From Dallia pectoralis (taxonomy: Eukaryota > Chordata > Actinopteri > Esociformes > Umbridae): a stretch of DNA of 64,000 nucleotides. The position numbers were made by a program, and so were the translations under genes. Shown here piece by piece: positions 46,001 through 58,000 of the stretch; position 1 is the first letter of the stretch, and each line of letters begins with the position of its first letter. The stretch covers positions 2,415,267 through 2,479,266 of the forward strand of contig CM055740.1 in NCBI GenBank assembly GCA_029465975.1, in the 5' to 3' direction. The notes below the pieces were generated by a model. It made no database searches. It saw only the letters and a list, made by a program, of their open reading frames with translations, and was not told the DNA's origin.

Positions 46001-49000
46001 TTTGCTGCTTACAGAGATATTAGCTGTTGCAGTTGTTAGCTTCACAAAAGATCTAACATATGTTCTGGTTAAACTTCAATAGGTAGACCACGTGTCTCTG
46101 GACGGTTGTGGCTGTCCTGAGGGAACTTACATGAATCAGGAGGACAAATGTGTCCTTCCCTCAGACTGCCCCTGCTATTATGGAGAGAATGTGCTAAACC
46201 AAGGATTCACCAATATCAATGGGGCTCCTTGGTAAGGACCACTTACTTACCTGCAGTTAAATTTGTTGGGTATTCAACAGCGTCTCAATTATAATATTAT
46301 TTAATGGCTTTGTTTTTAGACTTACTGGTGTTGCCAAAATAACAACAACGAAAACAGATAATGCATAAACAAATGGAACAGTCATCACAATCTCGGGCTG
46401 CAGGACATATTTAGAAATCTAGTATCTTCATGTTTCTGATTTCTGCAAGAGGCAGGTCAAACTATGTCTAACCCTCTTCAATACATTTTTAACTAGCTCA
46501 TGCAGACACGGGATATTAAGCTGTGCTGGAGAACCAACTCCTACGAGTGAGTACTCCCAAGTTACAAACTTTATTTGCCAAAACACAGAAAATGAATTCT
46601 CACCCAAGATTTTACAGTATAAAGCTGACCCCCATATAGACATTAAACCTTAACCCTAACCCTACTATTGTTCCTTTTAGCCTGTAATCATCCAATGGTT
46701 TTCTTCAACTGCTCCAATGCTGCACCAGCAGCCAAAGGCTCAGAGTGCCAGAAAGCTGCCAGACACTAAATGATGACTGTGTAAGTCTATAATGGAACCT
46801 GCCTTACCAAATGTTTTACCATGGGTGTGCCTGTTCAATGTTATTTCTACAAATGAATGTGTCTTACTGCAGGTAATTAGTTACTGGTCATAATCACAAT
46901 ATCATTGTGTGTTATAGTACAGTAAAAGTGCCTGTCAGGCTGTATGTGTCCTGATGGTCTGCTGTCTGATGGGAATGGAGGATGTGTCCAGGAGAATCTT
47001 TGTCCCTGTTCTCACAACGGAGTTGACTACCAGCCTGGGGAGACAGTTAAAAGAACAATAAATGCAACACCTATGTTTTTAAACCTTATTGTTCTTGTTT
47101 TTTTGCTTAAGGTAAATATTCATGCTGGGGGAGAACTATTTCTGTGGATAATTGTCAGAATTTTCTGAATTGCCATTAAAAAGTTCCCCGCAAAAAAGTT
47201 AATCTCGATTAGTGTCCCATTGGTTCATTGACTTTCTCAAAACAAGTCTTGTTACAGCCTACTGCATGTTCACTGCTTTGAATAATTGTTATTATCGTTC
47301 TCAGTTATGAGATACAGTTGTTATTTCATAAAATGAAGTACAGGGCAACACTTGAACAAATATGTTTAAAGGACGCAGATGCAATCAACCGATAGCAGCA
47401 TGTTTCATTCGTTTTGTACGCCGAGTTAAAAGAAGCAGAAGTTTCTATAATGTTGTTTTGCTTGAATCATTGTAGCACTTGCAAAGGATGAAAATGGGAG
47501 TGCACTAATAACGAGTGTCCTGGGACATGTGCCATATATGGAGATGGTCATTACATCACATTTGATGAGAAAAGGTTCAATTTCAATGGAGACTGTGAAT
47601 ACGTTCTAACTCAGGTAAAGCAATAATATTATATTTACATTTTAATTAGCTCCTAAACTATGTGTGGTGAACATATTATAAAAATAAGATTAAGTAGATT
47701 TATCTTAATAAATGCCTATGAGCCATGTATTTTCTGTATTATAACTGAATCTATTTTGCAGGACTTTTGTTTTAACAATCTAAGCGGAACCTTTAGAGTG
47801 ATCACGCAGAACATTCCCTGTGGAACCACTGGCTCAACCTGTTCCAAAGCCATCAAGATCTTCTTGGGGGTAGGGACCACTGTTTAGAAGTGCATACATG
47901 CATTCATACAGCCAATTAATTCATTTGTTGATTGGATGTTTTAATTATTTAAAGATAGATAATTAAAACAATTATTGTATAACAGCAGGATGACATTAGC
48001 ATTCAGAAATGTATTTTCAATGGCTGAATCTTATTGTGATAAGGGATTTGTGTATACCAACTAGTCTGACATTAGAAATCAATCTTTCAGAACATAGAGT
48101 TGGTACTCGCAGATGAAACTGTCAAAGTGATCAGCAAGAGACCGGAATAGAGGTGGACTTTAAGGTCCACGTTGTTGGTCTGTATATTGTTATTGAGGCT
48201 GAAAATGGCCTGATACTGATGTGGGATAAGAGAACCAGCCTGTTCATCAAACTTGACTCTAAATTCAAGGTAAGTGGGTAGAATCAGACCATTTATACCC
48301 GTTGTGTTTCCTAATCCTGGCTGTGGGGATCCAAAGTTTTTTTTTTGATCTAGCACTCACACACCTGATAATAAAGCCTTGAAAATAGCTCAATTATGTC
48401 AAATGTTTAAGTTGTAGAGCAACATTTGAGTCATGTCCTCTTTGTTTCACTTAGGTGACACAGATAAAGCTGGATGTTTTATTAGCTGCTTCCAAAACAG
48501 CCTATCTGATATATAACCCTAACAATCACCTTGCAGGGAGAAGTATGTGGTCTGTGTGGTAATTATGATGGAAATGGGAATAACGACTTCACATCCAGAA
48601 ACCAGGAAGTGGTTACTGAAGCTCTGGCATTTGGGAACAGCTGGAAAGTGTCACCCGGTTGCCCCGATGCTGGTGTTGTAAAGGATCCATGCACTTCAAA
48701 TCCACACAGGCAGTCCTGGGCTCTGAAACGCTGCAGTATCATCACTAGTCCAGTGTTTCAAGACTGCCACTCAAAGGTACAGTATGCAAGACATCTATGT
48801 AACATTCAGTACTTTATTGAAATACCAAACCAATATTTTTGCCTTAGCTTTTCTCCCCATATATTTATTTTGATGCTAGGAAATGTCCCAATAATATCAA
48901 AAGCATGGTTCTATAATATTATAATATGTCACATTTACTGTATGGCTAAAAACGTCCGGAAGTGGACCCCAGGTTAAGGGTTTATGGAATACTTATACAA

Positions 49001-52000
49001 TGCTAGTAGACCCCTGTAAGATAATTTATAACTCCCTGTCGGGTTCAGGTAGATTACACAGAGTGATGTCATCTTAGGTGTGAATAATCATCAGTAAAAA
49101 TGTAATTTGATTTATTGAACCATATTGAGGAAGTGTGACCCCTGAAGACTTTGGGCTAGTGGACCCCAATAATGGGCATATATGAGCCATTTACAGTTCT
49201 AAGCCTTTATCAAAATTATAATCGTGTTGTTGGGCACAGAGCCCTGAATAAATACACAACTGCTAAAGTGTAATTGTCTCTCCCTGAAAGGTGGACCCAA
49301 CCCCATACCATGATGAGTGTGTAATGGACTCATGTGCCTGTGACACTGGAGGAGACTGTGAGTGTTTCTGTACAGCTGTAGCAGCTTACGCCCAGGCCTG
49401 TAACGAGGCAGGAACCTGCATACACTGGAGGACACCAGACATCTGCCGTGAGTCATCTTCATGTTTTGAAAAAAATAGATTTATTGGTTGGCTTACCATT
49501 AATTCTTTATTGATCCAAAAACATTATTGCAAATTTCCATTTAACATGTGCTAGTCAGACTTCTAACAAATCTTCTTCTTGAACTTTGGTTCAATGTTCA
49601 CGGTTTTGTTTTCCAGCTCTGTTCTGTGATTTCTACAACCCCGATGGTGAGTGCGAGTGGCACTATCAACCTTGTGGTTACCCCTGTATGAAGACCTGCC
49701 TCAATCCCTCAGGAACATGCTCAAAACAGATCCCTGCACTGGAAGGTAATTTATAACCCCTCAATAGTGTGTATTTCATTTAGACGCTTCATGTTCCAAG
49801 TGATAGAAGAGATGTACATTATGGAATTGCAATGGCGGAGTGCAGTTAATGTGATATGATGTTCTGGATTACATTTGCTGTTTCTTCATAGGTTGCTATC
49901 CAAAATGCCCTTCAACCCACCCTTATTTGGAAGAAGGAACTATGAAGTGTGTCAGTAAAGAGGAGTGTGGTTGCTATGATCTAAATGGACAACATTTCAA
50001 CACGGGAGAGGTTATGCCTTCAAACAAGAACTGTTACACGTGGTATGTTTTGAATTCATGTTTACTGAACACAATATAGATGGAACCTGTTATACTGTCA
50101 CATGCGTTAGTGATGGAACATCTAACAAGAAGGATTGCCAGGATAATAATACAACCACAACTACAACTCCTACCACAACCCCATCAACTACTACTACAGT
50201 TACAACTGAAACACCAACACCAACTCCTACCATTACCCCGTCAACTATAGCTACAGACACAACTACACCGCCAATAACGACCCCTATCTTTACCACATCA
50301 TCGAAATCTACAGAACCAACTACTACCATTACCCCATCAACTACTTCTACGGAAAAAACTCCTGGCCCAGAACCAACTCCTACCACTGCCCCATCAACTT
50401 CGACGGAAACAACTGAAACCCCAGAACCTACTACTACCACTGCCCCATCAACTTCTACTGAAACAACTGAAACCCCAGAAACAACTCCTACCACTACCCC
50501 ATCAACTACTTCTACTGAAACAACTCCTACCCCTCCCCCATCAACTACACCCTGTCTGCCTGGTTGTAACTGGTCAGATTGGCTTGACACTGATTATCCA
50601 GAAGACGGACCAAACGGGGGAGATTCTGAAAGTATAGAAAAAATCGCAAAATCTGGTAAAATTTGCAGCACTCCTACTGATATAGAATGCAGAGCCAAAG
50701 AACTGCCAGATCAGTCTTTAGACGACTTGGGTCAAGTGGTTGTATGCAATCCCTTGGTCGGACTGATTTGCCACCACAAGGATCAATTATCCCGCCCCCC
50801 ACAATGCTACAACTATGAGATTAGAGTAAAATGCTGTGGTTCATGTCCCACACCAACTACTACCACTGCCCCATCAACTACTACTGAAACAACTTGAACC
50901 AACAACCTCTGCCCCTCAACTACTGAAACAACTGAAATCCCAGAAACAACTACTACCACTGCCCCATCAACTTCTACTGAAACAACTGAAACCCCAGAAT
51001 CAACTACTACCACTACCCCATCAACTACTTCTACTGAAAACCCCTAGAAACATCTCCTACCACTACCACCCCATCTACTACTGAAACAACTGAAACCAAC
51101 TACCACACCCCATCAACCCAACTACCTGGAACACTGATTATCCAGAACCACTACCCCAACTACTCATCTCCCCATCAACTACTACTGAAACAACTGAAAC
51201 TGAAACAACTGAACCAACTACTACCACTGCCCCATCAACTACTACTGAAACAATTGAAACCCCAGAAACATCTCCTACCACTACCCCATCAACTACTACT
51301 GAAACAACTGAAACAACTGAACCAACTACTACCACTGCCCCATCAACTACTACTGAAACAATTGAAACCCCAGAAACATCTCCTACCACTACCCCATCAA
51401 CTACTACTGAAACAACTGAAACAACTGAACCAACTACTACCACTACCCCATCAACTACTACTGAAACAATTGAAACCCCAGAAACATCTCCTACCACTAC
51501 CCCATCAACTACTACTGAAACAACTGAAACAACTGAACCAACTACTACCACTACCCCATCAACTACTACTGAAACAATTGAAACCCCAGAAACATCTCCT
51601 ACCACTACCCCATCAACTACTACTGAAACAACTGAAACCTCAGAACCAACTACTACCACTGCCCCATCAACTTCTACTGAAACAACTGAAACCCCAGAAC
51701 CAACTACTACCACTGCCCCATCAACTTCAACTGAAACAACTGAAACCTCAGAACCAACTACTACCACTGCCCCATCAACTTCTACTGAAACAACTGAAAC
51801 CCCAGAACCAACTACTACCACTGCCCCATCAACTTCTACTGAAACAACTGAAACCTCAGAACCAACTACTACCTCTGCCCCATCAACTTCTACTGAAACA
51901 ACTGAAATCCCAGAAACAACTACTACCACTGCCCCATCAACTTCTACTGAAACAACTGAAACCCCAGAATCAACTACTACCACTACCCCATCAACTACTT

Positions 52001-55000
52001 CTACTGAAACCCCAGAAACAACTACTACCACTACCCCATCAACTACTTCTACTGAAACAACTGAAACCCCTGAAACAACTCCTACCACTGCCCCATCAAC
52101 GTCTACTGAAACAACTGAAACCCCAGAAACAACTACTACCACTACCCCATCAACTACTTCGACTGAAACAACTGAAACCCCTGAAACAACTCCTACCACT
52201 GCCCCATCAACTTCGACTGAAACAACTGAAACCCCAGAACCTACTACTACCACTGCCCCATCAACTTCTACTGAAACAACTGAAACAACTGAACCAACTA
52301 CTACCACTACCCCATCAACTACTTCTACTGAAACAACCCCAGTCCCAGAAACAACTCCTACCACTACCCCATCAACTACTTCTACTGAAACAACTCCTAC
52401 CACTCCCCCATCAACTACACCCTGTCTGCCTGGTTGTAACTGGTCAGATTGGCTTGACACTGATTATCCAGAAGATGGACCAAACGGGGGAGATTCTGAA
52501 AGTATAGAAAAAATCGCAAAATCTGGTCAAATTTGCAGCACTCCTACTGATATAGAATGCAGAGCCCAAAAACTGCCAGATCAGTCTTTAGACGACTTGG
52601 GTCAAGTGGTTGTATGCAATCCCTTGGTCGGACTGATTTGCCACCACAAGGATCAATTATCCCGCCCCCCACAATGCTACAACTATGAGATTAGAGTAAA
52701 ATGCTGTGGTTCATGTCCCACACCAACTACTACCACTGCCCCATCAACTACTACTGAAACAATTGAAACCCCAGAAACATCTCCTACCACTACCCCATCA
52801 ACTACTACTGAAACAACTGAACCAACTCCTACCACTACCCCATCAACTACTACTGAAACAACTGAAACAACTGAACCAACTACTACCACTGCCCCATCAA
52901 CTACTACTGAAACAATTGAAACCCCAGAAACATCTCCTACCACTACCCCATCAACTACTACTGAAACAACTGAAACAACTGAACCAACTACTACCACTGC
53001 CCCATCAACTACTACTGAAACAATTGAAACCCCAGAAACATCTCCTACCACTACCCCATCAACTACTACTGAAACAACTGAAACAACTGAACCAACTACT
53101 ACCACTACCCCATCAACTACTACTGAAACAATTGAAACCCCAGAAACATCTCCTACCACTACCCCATCAACTACTACTGAAACAACTGAAACAACTGAAC
53201 CAACTACTACCACTACCCCATCAACTACTACTGAAACAATTGAAACCCCAGAAACATCTCCTACCACTACCCCATCAACTACTACTGAAACAACTGAAAC
53301 AACTGAACCAACTACTACCACTAACCCATCAACTTCTACTGAAACAACTGAACCAACTACTACCACTACCCCATCAACTACTACTGAAACAATTGAAACC
53401 CCAGAAACATCTCCTACCACTAACCCATCAACTACTACTGAAACAACCCTAGTCCCAGAAACATTTCCTACCACTACCCCATCAACTACTACTGAAACAA
53501 CTGAAACAACTGAACCAACTACTACCACTAACCCATCAACTTCTACTGAAACAACTGAAACAACTGAACCAACTACTACCACTAACCCATCAACTTCTAC
53601 TGAAACAACTGAAACAACTGAACCAACTACTACCACTAACCCATCAACTTCTACTGAAACAACTGAAACAACTGAACCAACTACTACCACTACCCCATCA
53701 ACTTCTACTGAAACAACCCTAGTCCCAGGAACAACTACGACCACTACCCCATCAACTTCTACTGAAACCACAGAACCAACTACTACCACTGCCCCATCAA
53801 CTTCTACTGAAACAACTGAAACCCCAGAACCAACTACTACCACTAACCCATCAACTTCTACTGAAACAACTGAAACCCCAGAATCAACTCCTACTACTAC
53901 CCCATCAACTACTACTGAAACAACTGAAACCCCAGAACCAACTACTACCACTAACCCATCAACTTCTACTGAAACAACTGAAACAACTGAACCAACTACG
54001 ACCACTACCCCATCAACTACTACTGAAACAACTGAACCAACTACTACCACTAACCCATCAACTACTACTGAAACAACTGAAACCCCAGAACCAACTACTA
54101 CCACTAACCCATCAACTTCTACTGAAACAACTGAAACAACTGAACCAACTACTACCACTAACCCATCAACTTCTACTGAAACCACAGAACCAACTACTAC
54201 CACTGCCCCATCAACTACTACTGAAACAACTGAAACCCCAGAACCAACTACTACCACTAACCCATCAACTTCTACTGAAACAACTGAAACAACTGAACCA
54301 ACTACTACCACTACCCCATCAACTACTACTGAAACAACTGAACCAACTGAACCAACTACTACCACTGCCCCATCAACTACTACTGAAACAACTGAAACCC
54401 CAGAACCAACTACTACCACTACCCCATCAACTACTTCTACTGAAACAACTGAAACCCCAGAACCAACTACTACCACTGCCCCATCAACTACTACTGAAAC
54501 AACTGAGACCCCAGAAACAACTACTACCACTGCCCCATCAACGTCTTCTTCAGAAACAACTGCACCTTTAACGTCAAGCCCGATCATTACCCAATCAACT
54601 ACCACTCCAGAAACAACTACCACTTCACTTTCAACCCCTACCATCAACCCATCAACATCTACTGAAACAACTCCAACCTCCACCCCCACCCCTAACACTT
54701 CCCCATTAATTTCTACTGATACTAAAACAACTCAACCCTCCCCACCAACCCCTACCATGACCCCTTCAACAACACACACAACTCTTCCGCCCAGAGACTG
54801 TATAATAATGGACCCACCAAGGAAGGTACTGTACAGCTTAACAGGATTGTATTCCCCATTATATTCTGTAGGACAGACAGACATTGGGTGTAATGTGTGT
54901 TTTTCTACTTACCGGACTGAACCATACATTTCCACTTCAGGACGGTGAGTCCTGGAAGCCAGATAACTGTTCAACTTCAACGTGCAACAACGCTGCAGTT

Positions 55001-58000
55001 GTGACAAAGTTTATGGACTGTGGTATTGTTGAAATACCTGTCTGTCAAAATGATTTCCCAGCAGTGAAGGTCTACAACGACGACGGTTGCTGCTTCCACT
55101 ATGAATGTGAATGTAAGTTTGAGAGTTTTTACTCTCTTGGCTATTTCACCTCTGCCCTTCACAAACAACACCTTTTTCCCTCCGTATTGACGAGTGATTT
55201 ATCCCTTTTCTTTTTCTGTCCTTTCTCTTTCGTCTCTCAGGTGTTTGCTCCGGTTGGGGAGATCCTCATTATGTCACATTTGATGGGCAATATTACAGTT
55301 TCCAAGAAAACTGCACGTATGCCTTGATTAAAGAAATCGTTCCTCGATATAACTTCAGGGTTGACATTGACAACTACAACTGTGACCCATCTGGTCATGT
55401 GACCTGTCCTCGCTCTCTGTTTGTCTACTACAAATCCTATTCAATCGTCCTGACGCCTGCCTTTGGAGCAACAAAAAAGAATTTGGTAATTTTAACTGCA
55501 ATATGTAAGGTAGACAGGGGAATAAAGTTAAATGAGGTTTCAGATGTTTTCAGTTCCCTTATTCGATTAATTCGTTAAACGGCAGCTGTTCTTTTTCCCT
55601 GCCTTGTTTACATCTAGGGTAGATTCATATTTAGCAATACCCCCTCTCCTACAAACACACTCATGACATCATCACAAAAACATTTGTGACATTTCAAGAA
55701 CTATAGAGATTAACTAGTGCCTTTGTAATTTATAATTTGTCATTTTGTGTTCTTATTATTATTCACCAGGTCACCATAAATGGTAAGCAGATCTTCCCCA
55801 CATATTCCAATGAAGACCTCCTGATCACCAGCACTGGTGTACAGTTAGTGTTGAAGATCCCAGCCATTAAGGCAGAAGTGATGTTCAGGAGTATTCAGTT
55901 CAGCATATCGCTGCCTGACTCACTTTTCCACGGCAACACAGAGGGACAGTGTGGTAAGTCTGCTGGACATTTGGGAGCCTTGCTTAGAGTTAGAATTGTG
56001 ATCTTTTATCATCTGTTCCGGTTGAGAGGTCTTCGGTTGAGAGGTCTAACATGCAAATATGCAAATGTAATTTGAAGTTTTTACATGAAAATAACTCTGT
56101 ATTTTGCCTTTATAAAAGGTATCTGTGACAATGACAGGAGAAATGACTGCAGATCACCAGACGGTCAGATTAAATCGTGTCCGGTTACGGCCCACGAGTG
56201 GCAGATTCCTGATGCCAATAAACCCTACTGTCAGCCCAATACACCCCCTACAACCCTCCCTCCACCAACAACCTGCATTCCAGAGAGGACAAAGATCTGT
56301 GACATCATCATGAGCAAGTAAGTCATTGTGTTGCTTAGTTTTTACCCAATATAACGAAACAATACGGTAATATTAAACTACACATACTGTTGCCCTGACG
56401 AGGACTTGTTATTGTTCTATCGAGCACTATTAAATACAGCCCTGCTTCACAGATCCAGTCCACCCATCCTTGTACATCCACTGTTTACTGCGGACGTACA
56501 AATGTTCATATTTTAAGGAGACTTACGGTTCTGTATGTAATTGTAATGCTTTTATCTGATAGGGTCTTTAAACCATGCCATGACAAAATCTCACCGGAAC
56601 CTTACCTCGAGGCCTGTCGGTACGATGTCTGCCACATGACCAACAAGACCATTGGTTGCTCCAGTCTGGAGGCCTACGCCCATAAATGTGTAGACCATGG
56701 CGTCTGCATTGACTGGAGGACATCAACTAACGGACTGTGTGGTAGGAAGGACTTTCATACTGAATACACGTTTGGGGCCTTGAGTAACATTGTATTTCCT
56801 CCCCAGCGACTGCCTTTACATGGCTGTTACCAGCAGCAGTTGCACCCAGAGAATAGGATTTAACTTGGGACTTGGGACGTGTTATTAATATTTTTCATCG
56901 CCACGATTTGTCGTTGTTGTTTTTTTACAGTCATGTTTTGCAAATCGTGTGTACCTTACATTTGTCTGTCATTCCACCTTTATGCTATTACAGAATTGAC
57001 ATGCCCTCCAACCAAAGTGTACAAAGCATGTGGCCCATCTATGCAGCCAACTTGCAATTCAAGGTATCCATGTTTATTTTCCACTGTTAAGAACAATACC
57101 TACATCACATGACTGTTAGCTTTGCATTGTGCCTCACAATCGATGGCAAGTCCATTCTCACCTGTTTTTCTACGTCGTAGATACAATGATAAGTACGTAC
57201 CATCCTGCGAGGGAGACCAAACAAACTTCGGGTGTGGCGAAATCAGGGAGGGCTGTTTCTGTCCTGAGGGAACGATCTTGTTCAACACATTTTCTGACAC
57301 CTGTGTTGCCGCCTGTGGTAAGGATGTGCCAATAGACTTGTGATGGGGGTTTTGTTTTATTGTTAAACGTAATGTTCTGAGACAATGTGATTAAAACATT
57401 TGTATCAAATTTGATTCCGACGCGGTTTGGGAATATATTGTTTTTTAACGTGGTTCGAAGTACCGCCATGTATCCCATAGTAACAATGTTGTGTTCTCTT
57501 CAAGGATGCACGGGACCTGATGGCAAAAATAAACAGGTAATGTAAATGCGTTTGCCTGAATAAGGCTTACATTTATATGCATTTGATTAAAGACTTAGTT
57601 TATTGATTACATAGACAGATTGGGAGAATATAATGTCATTAACAGTCCAGTAAATCATAGACAGTCAACAAATGGATTCATATAAGGCGATAGAAGAATG
57701 CACTTTATTTACACTTAAAAAGGGGATAAAGGTTGTCTCCAGGCACCACCCAGTAATGGTTCCAGCTGACCAGGACGGTTCCAGTTCTATTTTGTCCTGT
57801 TCTGCCCTCAGCTGGTTGTTTGTTGCCCCATATTTGATCTTTACTTCATGGGAGGGAACACCAGGCTCTGGGAGTGGTCAGTCCTCTTAACTTGGAAATC
57901 TAATAACAATGTGGTTTTTTTCTCACTATAACATAGCCTGGCGAATCTTGGCAGAGTAACTGCCAGGATTGTAAATGTAGTGCTGACACAATGAGTGTCC

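Noticed and set aside
51254..52507. Plus-strand frame rich in Leu/Pro/Gln/Lys (417 codons)
   Set aside because: A shifted frame of the PTS repeat; it breaks inside CysD 2, whose conserved cysteines are in another frame.
52683..54698. Minus-strand open frame of 671 codons
   Set aside because: Antisense of the gene C PTS region; low-complexity Val/Ser repeats only.
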